From Macrocybe gigantea (lineage: Eukaryota > Basidiomycota > Agaricomycetes > Agaricales > Callistosporiaceae), in the NCBI GenBank assembly GCA_011319805.1, contig SJRY01000123.1:1-64000 (forward strand): DNA of 64,000 nt. The letters are read 5' to 3'. This document shows positions 1-8,583 of this stretch, one piece after another. The notes under the pieces are model-generated. The model made no database searches. It was given only the letters and a program-made list of their open reading frames with translations, and had not been told where the DNA came from. Within the stretch, counting starts at the first letter, position 1. Each line of letters begins with the position of its first letter. The translations under genes were made by a program, and so were the position numbers.

Positions 1-2041
1 CACGGAGGCTTTGCACCACAGGTGTCAAAGTTCTTTTGAATCATACCTCGTTGGGCGCAAAACTTCTTATGCCTGGCGTAGTGCCATCTCTCCAGAGTTC
101 GAGGCGATGTGGGAGTTGGTCAAGGCTCTGCACTCTCCCCAGTATTGTCAGCGCTTTACTTGGCGCCGGTACTGAAACTTTACCAGAAAGCTGGTGATAT
201 GCCAGTAATCATGTCATTTCGTCGATGACGGACTGATCATCGCTCAGTCCAGATCCACATCAGACAATGTTCCGAAACTGCAGAGGGCCTATGCCTCTGT
301 GCATAACCTCTTCACTGACTTCGGCCTTGTTGTAGAACACAACAAGACTGAACTACAGCACTTTTCGCGCAATAGGATGGACCCTCGTCCGTCTATTGAC
401 TTGGGATTTGCTCTGTTTACAGGCAATACCCTCTTCGACCAAGGATGTCTGGCGATACCTTGGTTTCTTTTTGGACGCGCGCCTCTCTTTTAAGGAGCAT
501 GTTCGATTCTATGCTACGAAGGCCTTGACTACTGCCAGAGCCTTTCAGATGTTGGGCAATTCTGTTCGGGGCTTATCCCCTCAGCAGAAACGCATTCTCT
601 ACTTGTCGTGCGCGCGTCCCATCGCAACGTACGGCTGTTTATTATGGAACTTCAATGGCATGCGTAATGTCGCACTGTTGAAACAACTACGCCAGATGCA
701 GCGTAAAGCTTGCATCTGGATCAATGGACAGTTTCGCACTACTCCCGAGGGTGCGGCTGAGACAATGGCCTGCGTCGAACCCATCGGCGGGTTCATCCAA
801 AGGCTGAAGGTCGGGTCCTCTGCCCGCCTCGCCAATTCCAATCTGAGGCATGCTCTCAGGTCAATTAGTACGCCCGCCTCGTCTGGGGGCGACCCATCTA
901 AAGTGAGAAATCTCGCTTCTTTGTCAGACAGACAGCGTGCTGCGCTTAAGTCCCCACTCAAGGATTTGGTGGATCTGAAACCACTACTCTTTTTAACCAC
1001 GGATTATTTTGCGGACGCAAATAACCGGGCAGGTGGCTTGTCGATGAGTTTGACAGTCGCTTTGAGATTCATAAGTTACTTGGCCGAGACGAGGACTCGG
1101 TCAAGGCTTATCGCGCATCGCTGGATCAAACACTTACCCAGTGTTCGACCCAGCATGATTGCTCTTATGTGAGTAGTGATGGCTCCGTGCCTGCGAAAGC
1201 AGAAGTGCCATTTAAGCAGTCTGTGTCAGCTTCGCGTGTTTATCACGAGGGCAGGCTGGTTTCGAAATTCGTCAGCCTGTTGGCAAATCAATGAGCGATG
1301 ATGCCGAGCTTATTGGATTGCGAATGGCAATCCAAAAGGCTATCACACAAGATGGAGTTGACTCCATCGTGTGCTTTCTGGATTCGATGAATGCGATTAA
1401 TCGCATCATTGATTGCAATCCCCACTCTGTGCAGTCGCATTCTATTGCACTTTGTAGATCATTGAAAGCTTGGCTCTCAGAGTCCGAGCAGCGCCGGATT
1501 GAATTCTGGCACGTGCCTTCCAAATGGAAGTGGGCAATACAAGTCGAGGCTCACGAGTTCGCTCGAAGCCTGAATGTTCCTCTGGGGCTTCATCCCCTTT
1601 ATACCACCGATGGCCTTCGAAGGGAGGCAGACGATGATATGCATAGCACTTGGTTCCAGAATTCTGGGAACAAGAAATATATTGGTGCTTCCACTTTTCG
1701 TTTTCACGAAGCAGGAAAGCCAAACTCCTATGAACGCCCCTCTCGGAAGAGAATGGGCTTCATGAAGTTAGTGACAGACAACGAGCTTTATGCTCGCTGT
1801 TCACGTCTCGCATGCGGCCATGCTCCAATCAATGCATATCGGGCACGGTTTAATTTTGTCGAGAGCGATTTATGCTCTTGCAGACGAGGGCTGAGGACTC
1901 CGTCCACGTCATGACTCAGTGCCGTAACTGGCACAGACCAACCGAACGCCAGTTTGACGCCTTTGTGCATCACTGGTTCATTAAGTACCTGACATCTAAT
2001 AAGGCTGCAGGTGCTTTCATTCCGGATCCAGGCAGCGGGTG
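1..2041 (+). pseudogene. LINE ORF2 C-terminal part: RT thumb, RNase H, zinc-knuckle-like end
   Basis: The reading frame enters in the RT palm (HGGFA..., about 40 residues before the FVDDG catalytic motif) and ends at TGA 2039-2041. RNase H is recognisable from SSDGS near 1170-1190, ELIGL near 1305 and CFLDSMNAI near 1370-1400, which place its acidic residues. The C-terminal Cys-x-Cys ... VHVMTQC motif near 1875-1925 resembles the zinc-binding tail of fungal and plant LINE RTs. Several one-base indels break the frame, for example an extra T just before the FVDD codons near 220. These are indels relative to copy G rather than substitutions, so some may be sequencing errors. Confidence 0.85.
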
Positions 2042-2437
2042 ACTGCCGTTCTGTAGCGGAGATCGTCCGGGGCAACCTGGACAATCTTAAAACAGTTGGG
2101 TCAGTGACCTAAGCACTGACCAAGCGGTATGCGAATCGCAAACTCTGCAACAGCATTGTTATAGGTCCTTTTGGACCTTTTACGTGGAATTGACCACAGC
2201 CGGCCCTCTGGGGTTGGGGGACAGTGCTCGAGCAAGTGAGTATGCGTGAGCTCGAGTCCCATAGCTCGAGCGCGGGCACGAGAGAACAGGGCAGTGTAGC
2301 CCTCTATGTATCTCCCTTCAGTCTGGTTTGCCTCGGACTAGTCATATTTATAGTAGGTACCCTGGTGTATTTACAAGCGGACTGCCACCGTGCACCGCTA
2401 TATAAATTGTTGAAATAAAAAAAAAAAAAAAAAAAAA
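2042..2437 (+). other. LINE 3' UTR and poly(A) tail
   Basis: About 375 nt of noncoding 3' UTR followed by 21 A. The last ~75 nt (from about 2345, ending TATATAAATTGTTGAA) is the segment that recurs at the 3' end of every LINE copy here and also at the end of both SINE-B copies. It is therefore probably the element recognised by the LINE reverse transcriptase (inference). Confidence 0.85.
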
Positions 2438-3033
2438 CTGGTAGCCCGCCGGAATGGAGACAGAGGCTTTGCCGACCTTAAGGATCCAATCCTTGAGGGC
2501 AGCGAGGGACTCGGTAGCGGCCTTCGCTTCACCGTGAAGGAACCGACGCCCTTCTGGAAAGATCGCTATCCTGATAGAATTGTCATTGTAAGCTGCCTCA
2601 GTGGACAGCATTGACGGAGAGGGGGCACAGTGGGTTCGGCAGACCCGCCAGTGTTAGAAGGGCCAGCGTCGTCAGTGTCCATAAGGCCGTCGCCGCTTTG
2701 AAAAGGAGGCTCTTGTCTCCAGAGCGAGCTGGGGGTGGAGCAGAGGATCGAGAAGGACCAGAGGAGGTCCGACCCGGGTGGGGATTTAGCGGTGGAGGTC
2801 CACTGCCGCCGACAATGTTGAGCAGATCGTCGCTCATCAAAAAGCTCTAATAAATCAGTGGATTTTCAGCCGATTTTCGCGATTTTAAAAACGGGGAGTG
2901 CTCAAGGATATAGGTATCCGGATCTGCAACCTGATCAAAGATCGTCCCAAGTGTCGTCACCGTAGAACGAGGAGTGCGATTTGTGAGAGTTGTTTACAGT
3001 TGTTTACAAGTGGGGGTTGTGGAAAGAGAAGCG
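2438..3033 (-). mobile_element. LINE copy B: 5' UTR and start of ORF1
   Basis: The minus strand begins with the family 5' terminus CGCTTCTCTTTCC (3033 downward), a 5' UTR of about 195 nt, and ORF1 starting at ATG 2837 (MSDDLLNIVGG). ORF1 then runs, frameshifted, into the proline-rich and TEAAYNDNS region before being cut at 2438 by the poly(A) of copy A. The end matches copy G, so the 5' end is intact. It is inserted in the ORF1 of copy C. Confidence 0.85.
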
Positions 3034-3475
3034 ATGATTGTATGCTGCCTCAGTGGACAGAATCGACGGAGAGGGGGGGAGCAGAGGGAATGGTAGGCCC
3101 TCCTGCATTAGAGGCATTGGTGTCATCGGTAGCCATGAGACTGTTGCCACCTTGGAAGAGAAGACTTGCATTCCCCGATAGGGGAGGAGGAGCAGGAGAA
3201 TGGGATGGGCCACCAGAGGGCTGTCCAGGGTGTGGGTTGAGCGGTGCATGGCTGCTGCCACCGACAATATTGAGCGGGTCGTCGCTCATAGAAAAACTCT
3301 AGTAGATCAGTTGATTTTCATGATATGAAAGATGAAGGTGCTCAAGAGTATGTAGAACTCAGGTCTGCAACTTGATATGAGATCAGCCTAGTCAATGACA
3401 GTGTAGAGTGATATAGACGATGACAGTGAGTTATTTATACTTGTTTACAAATAGGCATTGCAGAAAGAGGTGTCG
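3034..3475 (-). mobile_element. LINE copy C: 5' UTR and ORF1 N-terminus
   Basis: A second 5' end in the same orientation. The 5' UTR runs 3475-3290, and ORF1 starts at ATG 3289 (MSDDPLNIVGGSSHAPLNPHPGQ...) and is open for 79 codons. It stops being recognisable where copy B is inserted, at the GCATACAAT position of ORF1. It is older than B, with fewer CpG. The missing remainder should lie left of the window if the nesting model is right. Confidence 0.8.
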
Positions 3476-3723
3476 ATGATGATTAGATGGCTCCACCCAG
3501 TCAAGACCAAGGTCGAGTGCTGCATTACACAACATCTCTCCTCATGTATGCTGTGAACTATGGACTCCATCCCCGAGTTTATAGTGACAATTGAAGTCCC
3601 CTCCCAAATAAGTTAGGTTGGGGAAATCAGGTCTTTCTGCACAATCATGCAGCAAATGAATAGTGCTTCTGTCTACATCAGAGTAGGTGTTTGCAAGGAA
3701 TAGAGGCTCCCCAGAGTGGAGAT
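3476..3723 (-). pseudogene. LINE endonuclease fragment
   Basis: The minus strand matches the middle of the APE-type endonuclease: TLGEPLFLANTYSDV, then LLHDCAERPDFPNLTYLGGDFNCHYKLWD, then the region after it. The frame is decayed. Upstream it joins directly, without spacer, to the CTAAACTTC end of a tRNA-headed element at 3724. Downstream it is cut by the 5' end of copy C. The junction at 3723/3724 is one of five places where that element end meets a different LINE position. Confidence 0.8.
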
Positions 3724-3944
3724 GAAGTTTAGCCCCTCCCTTGTAGGGGAGGCTGCTAACCCAGGCCCATTCTTATGATCAGACCATTTAGCCCAGGAGT
3801 TTCGCACTCCGGCTTCAACTTAAGCAGTTACCTGGGTGTATTATCCCAGGGACCACTGACAGAGGAGTTAGGTCTCTCCAGCCAAGTACTGGAAACTGTC
3901 CAGCCTTGCTACAGCCCAGCGGTGTCCAGGTCACTACTCCATGC
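3724..3944 (-). mobile_element. SINE-A3: 3' part of a tRNA-headed element
   Basis: About 220 nt matching, in reverse, the last part of the elements at 6977-7915 and 46021-46971, including the G/C-rich terminal hairpin (3729-3753) and the CTAAACTTC end. The tRNA-like head is missing because the poly(T) of LINE copy F begins at 3945. It is noncoding. Confidence 0.8.
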
Positions 3945-4067
3945 TTTTTTTTTTTTTTTTTTAAATCAACAATTTATATAGTGGTGCTCGATGGCAGTCC
4001 GCTTGTAAATACACATTGCCTATAATAAATACAACTAGTCCAAGGGAAACCAGACTGAAGGGATGTA

Positions 4068-5300
4068 CAGTACCCTTGCAAAAGTTTTGCAACATCATAT
4101 GTAAACAATAAACAAAAATTACTCTCTACACCTGCCCATACCCCACCTACCATGCCTAAGACACCTGGAACCAAAAACACATCACCAGAGCTGCGATCCC
4201 TCATCTATCACAAATCCAAAGAAAACATGCCAATTCAAGATATTGCCACTTTTGTTGGAAGGGACTGCAGCACCATTTTTTACATTCTCAAAAACTATGA
4301 TACCCGAGGTCATTTTGATGATACCCCACACTTGGGTAGACCACCCAAGCTAGATGAGTGGTCCATATGACATCTCAAAGTTTCTCTAGATGGAAACAGA
4401 TGCCAAACTCTCTCCGAGCTCACCTAAAATGTCAACACCTCTCGAGATGATCCTGTCCATCCAGACACTGTTAGGAGGGCTATCAGCAATCATTTAGGCA
4501 TGAAAGGACATGTTGCAGCCAAGAAACCTTATCTCAAGCCTGAGCATCAGAAGGCATGGCTTGTATGGGCAAAGGAACACTAGGGTTGGGGGAGTGAGGA
4601 CTGGAACCAGATGATTTGGACAGATGAGTCATCTGTGGAGATTGGAAAAAACTCTAGGGTGGTCTGGGTGTGCAGGAGACCTGGAGAGAAGTATGACAAG
4701 AAGTGTCTCACTCCAACTTTCAAGTCAGGAAGGCAAAGTTTGATGATTTGGGAGTGTATGGCACATGGGAGGCTTGGTCCCCTTATTAGAATCCCAAAGG
4801 ATGCCAGAAAGGGATCAGATTATATCAGATTAATCCTTTCTGGTCCCCTTTGGGATATCTATGAGGAGCTAAGTGAAGAGAGAGGGCAGGTAGCAGTCAT
4901 GGAAGATAGGGCCCCTATTCACTGCACCAAGGCTTCACAAGAATGGTGAAAAAATCAGAACATGGTCATTCTCCCTCACCCAGCACAGTCTCCAGACCTT
5001 AATCCCATTGAACATGTTTGGATTCTGCTCAAAAGTAGGATCAATAGCAGGCCAACTCTTTCTCAGAATGTGGATGAATTGTAGAGTATGCTTCAGGCAG
5101 AGTGGGCAAAACTGGACTTGGAATTGATAAATACTTTAGTTGGAAGCATGCCAGACAGGGTAAAAGATGTTATAGAGGCCAAAGGTGGATCTACCAAGTA
5201 CTAGATTACATAGCATAGAGTTGTGGTGGTGTAAAAATGAATGCTTTCAAGAGTATGTTTTTATTTATTTATATGTTGCAAAACTTTTGCAAGGGGACTG
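4068..5300 (+). mobile_element. Tc1-like DNA transposon, copy 1 (1233 bp)
   Basis: Terminal inverted repeats of at least 26 bp with one mismatch: it starts CAGTACCCTTGCAAAAG at 4068 and ends CTTTTGCAAGGGGACTG at 5300. It is flanked by TA at 4066-4067 and 5301-5302. The uninterrupted LINE 3' UTR at 17485-17495 reads ggatgtacatag, confirming a TA target. It holds one transposase pseudogene of family length. Confidence 0.95.
4152..5204 (+). pseudogene. Tc1-type (DD34E) transposase, inactivated
   Basis: About 350 codons, the usual Tc1 length. The N-terminal helix-turn-helix region (MPKTPGTKNTSPELRSLIYH..., then GRDCSTIFYILKNYD and a GRPPKLD hook-like motif) binds the repeats. The catalytic part shows IWTDES near 4610, VMEDRAPIH near 4900 and SPDLNPIEHVW near 4990-5022, with 34 residues between the second Asp and the Glu. 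Stops include TGA after SI (about 4368), TAG in the ELT-NVN stretch, TAG near 4582, and TGA after QEW near 4948. Two of these, after SI and after QEW, are also present in the copy at 49008-50239, so both may descend from a dead parent. Confidence 0.93.
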
Positions 5301-5625
5301 TACATAGAGGGCATATTCACCCTGTTGTCTCCTGCCTGTACACGTGCCTCTTAGGCATGCACTCATGCTGGCTCACTCGCTCGACCCATGTCTCCCAGCT
5401 CCTAGGAGCCAGACATGGTCAATTCCATGTAAAGGGTTCCAAAGGGCCCATAATGACAGGTGTCATAGGGCATGCACTGCACAATGAAGCTCAGTGTTCG
5501 CTTTCGTCAAACACCATGTTGAATAGATGCTCTGGGTCCCCAGCCTGAAGGCCGGCTGCAGTTACTTCTGCGCAAAGGCCCCGCAAAGAGCCATAACCTT
5601 AGCATCCCCCGCTGCAAGGACGCGG

Positions 5626-6976
5626 TTACCCGCCCCCCAGATCTGGGATAAAAGCACCAGCTGCCTTATTAGACGTCAGGTACTTAACGAACCAGGAATG
5701 CACAAAGGCATCATACTGGCATTTGGCTGGCCTGTCCCAATTACGGCACAAGGTCATAACGTGGATGGAGTCCTCAGGACCCCACCCGCAGGAGCACTCA
5801 TCGCTCTCAACAAAATTAAACTGCGCCCGATATGCATTGATCGGTGTGTGTTCGCAAGCGACGCGACAGCAATGAGCAAATAGCTTATTGCCTGTCACCA
5901 ACTTCATGAAGCCCGTTCTTTTACAAAGCGGGCACTCATAGGATTCAGGCTTTCCAGCATCATGAAACTGAAACGTAGATGTGCCAATATATTTCTTGAC
6001 TCCAGAGTCATGGAACCAAGAGGCATGCATTTCATCGTCCACCTCCTTATGGAGTGCGTCCGTGGTAAACAAGGACGGAGTCCCTGAGGTATGTCGAGGC
6101 CATGCACGGACTCGTGTGCTTCGACTTGAATAGCCCACTTCCAAGAGGAGGGGACGTGCCAGAGTGTAATCTGGTGCAGCTCGGACTGGGCAAACCAAGC
6201 CTGCAATAAGGTGCACAGTGCAATAGAATGCAACTGCACAGAGTGAGGGTTGCAATCGACAATGCGATTGATTGCATTCATCGCGTCAAGAAAGCACACA
6301 ATGGATGTAGCTCCATCCTGTGCGATAGCCTTCTGGATCGACATACACAATCCAATCAGCTTGGAATCATCGCTTGTCGCTTTACCGACAGGCTGATGAG
6401 TTTCGAAAACAAGTGTATTGCCTCGGTAGACCCGGGACGAATACACTGACTGTCTAAGTGTATCATCTTTCATAGGCACAGCACCATCACTACTTGTGTA
6501 TACACAGTTGGGCTCAAGCTGGCACTCAGCGAGCGCCTGTTCGAGTGATGTGCGATACGCCTTGACAGAGTCTTCGTCTTTGCCAAGAAGCTTATGGATC
6601 TCAAGGCGGCTGCTGAACTCTTCAACAAGCCACCTGCCCGGATTATTCGCATCTGCAAAATAGTCCGTGGATAAAAAGTTAGGTGGTTTAAGGTCCACCA
6701 AATCCTTGAGAGGGGACTTGAGTGCACTACACTACCTGTCCAAGGGGGAGGCCAAGTTCTTTCACCTTGAAGGATCACCCCCTACTGCAGGCAGGGTGGT
6801 CAAAGCTCTGAGGGCATGCCTCAAGTTGGCATTGGCCAGCTGGGCAGAGGACCCGACTTTCAGATGCTTGATGAATCCGGCGATAGGTTCTACACAGGCC
6901 ATGGTTTCAGCTGCACCCTCTGGAGTGGTGCGGAACTGACCATTAATTCAAATGCAAGCCTTACGCTGCATCTGGC
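5626..6976 (-). pseudogene. LINE ORF2 remnant: RT C-terminus and RNase H
   Basis: It reads from the RT thumb (6976) through KSPLKDLVDLKPPNFLSTDYF into a 265-codon open stretch (6701-5904) that covers RNase H: SSDGAV, KLIGL, CFLDAMNAI, HVPSSWKWAIQVEAHE. The Glu expected in the ELIGL motif is Lys here, a probable loss of a catalytic acid. A frameshift near 6080 is followed by the CSCGWGPEDSIHVMTLC zinc-like motif, with the stop at 5626-5628. CpG content is intermediate. Confidence 0.85.
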
Positions 6977-7915
6977 GAGGGCTGGTTGGCATAGCGGTAA
7001 ATGCAAGTCAGGTAGTCCTGTGGCTGTGGCAAGCCACGAAGCCGCGGGTTCTAGTCCTGGAGGTGGCATCTTCAGGTTTGCATCCGGAAGTGTCCGGAGC
7101 TGGTTCCACGTGACGCGGGCAGGAAGTATCATGACCCTGTGACAGTTGTTCCCACAAGGGAGGTGACTTGGTCATGTGACTAAGCAGCTGGCACGTGACA
7201 TAAGCTGGGTTATGCGTCACACATGTGACTTACCCCACTATGTGGGTCAAGTGTCACATGACCCTAACTCACGTGACCGGGTTTCCCTTGGCGTGGATGG
7301 CCTTGGGATGTAAGTGCCGGACAATGCCTTAATCCAGCAGACCACACGTGATCCCCGATCTTAAAAGGTAGGGGCCGAAAGGATAAGGGACCATACCGGG
7401 AATTAGGCTGATAACCACCCAATGGCGTTTGAGCCAACAGGGTACCCGGTCTAAGTGGGAGCCATTGGCAATGATCACGAGATGGTTAGTCACGTGCAGT
7501 ATGCCAAAGGCAGAAGCAGATCCAGACCCGTTCAGTAAGGGCTTCCCCTGTGGGAACCTGTCATGGGAGGACCATGGACCTTGCTGTGATATCGGATGCC
7601 AGTCTGGGAGGCACGTGGCAAGACAGAGACCTTGGACAGATGGGGATCCGTGCCTAAGGGCATCAGCGAACCATCTGGTGGGGACGGGAAGGCAGGCACG
7701 TGGGTAGCGCCGGACACCGCTGGGCCGTAGCAAGGCTGGACAGTCTCCAGTCCTTGGCTCGAGAGACCTAACTCCTCTGTCGGTGGACCCTGGACTAATA
7801 CAACCAGGTAACTGCTTAAGTTGAAGCCGGAGTGCGAAGCTCCTGGGCTAAACGGTCCGATCATAGGACTGGGCCTGGGCTAGCAGCCTCCCCCGCAAGG
7901 GGGGGGCTAAACTTC
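6977..7915 (+). mobile_element. SINE-A1: tRNA-headed long noncoding retroelement
   Basis: It begins with a tRNA-like head: A-box-like TTGGCATAGCGGTAAATGC at about 6985-7003 and B-box-like GGTTCTAGTCC near 7048-7058. About 850 nt without coding capacity follows, including several near-palindromes such as TCACGTGAC (7170-7280), a 57 nt block shared with the SINE-B elements (7617-7673), a G/C hairpin at 7887-7906 and the end CTAAACTTCG. It is far longer than a typical SINE. A second copy lies at 46021-46971. It is followed directly by LINE RT sequence, not by its own poly(A). Confidence 0.8.
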
Positions 7916-8198
7916 GGGTGATATGCCAGTAATCATGTCATTCGTCGATGACGGACTGATCATTGCTCAGTCCAAATCCACATCGGACAATGTTCCGAAA
8001 CTGCAGAGGGCTTATGCCTCTGTGCATAACCTCTTCACTGACTTCGGTCTTGTTGTAGAACACAACAAGACTGAACTACAGCACTTTTCGCGCAATAGTA
8101 TGGACCCTCGTCCGTCTATTGACTTGGGATTTGCTCCGTTCACGGGCAATACCCCCTTCGACCCAAGGATGTTTGGCGATACTTGGTTTCTTTTTGGA
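7916..8198 (+). pseudogene. LINE RT fragment fused downstream of SINE-A1
   Basis: It starts at GGTGATATGCCAG in the RT palm and reads MPVIMSFVDDGLIIAQSKSTSDNVPKLQRAYASVHNLF... with an intact FVDDG catalytic motif, up to DTWFLFG at 8198, where the poly(T) of copy G begins. It is young, with CpG kept. I infer that it and SINE-A1 form one chimeric unit like that at 46021-54153, but the 3' end is not adjacent here, so a target-site duplication cannot be checked. Confidence 0.8.
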
Positions 8199-8583
8199 TT
8201 TTTTTTTTTTTTTTTAATTCAACAATTTATATAGCGGTGCACGGTGGCAGTCCGCTTGTAAATACACCAAGGTACCTACTATAAATACGACTAGTCCGAG
8301 GCAAACCAGACTGAAGGGAGATACAAAGGGCTGCACTGCCCTGTTCTCTCGTGCCCGCGCTCGAGCTATGGGACTCGAGCTCACGCATACTCACTCGCTC
8401 GAGCACTGTCCCCCAACCCCAGAGGGCCGGCTGTGGTCAATTCCACGTAAAAGGTCCAAAAGGACCTATAACGGATGCTGTTGCAAGTTTGCGTTCGCAT
8501 AGTGCTCGATCAGTGCTTTGGTCACTGGTCCTACTGTAAGATTGTCCAGGTTGCCCCGGACGATCTCCGCTACAGAACGGCAG
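8199..8583 (-). other. LINE 3' UTR and poly(A) of copy G
   Basis: Noncoding, about 370 nt, ending in the conserved TATATAAATTGTTGAATT segment and a 17 nt A run (as T at 8199-8215). It is nearly identical to 2042-2437. Confidence 0.85.

Larger units (their letters stand above)
1..2437 (+). mobile_element. LINE copy A: 3' part of a young non-LTR retrotransposon
   Basis: This is the 3' 2.4 kb of a LINE whose 5' part lies left of the window. In order it holds the second half of the reverse transcriptase, the RNase H domain, a C-terminal Cys/His motif, a 3' UTR and a poly(A) run at 2417-2437. It is nearly identical, in inverted orientation, to 8199-10620 of the full-length copy, and it keeps most CpG dinucleotides, so it is young. 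The poly(A) abuts minus-strand ORF1 of another copy (B), so A inserted into B. The left target-site duplication is outside the window. Confidence 0.93.
3945..6976 (-). mobile_element. LINE copy F, 5'-truncated, split by a Tc1-like element
   Basis: The minus-strand LINE has its poly(A) as poly(T) at 3945-3962, a 3' UTR interrupted at 4068-5300 by a Tc1-like transposon, then RNase H and the C-terminal part of RT. It is truncated inside RT at 6976 (gctgcatctggc). The truncated end meets the head of SINE-A1 head to head. No clear target-site duplication links 3944 and 6977. Confidence 0.9.

Noticed and set aside
6977..7915. Helitron interpretation of the hairpin plus CTAA end
   Set aside because: The hairpin and CTAA look Helitron-like, but the related SINE-B units have target-site duplications, poly(A) and a tRNA-like head, which Helitrons lack.
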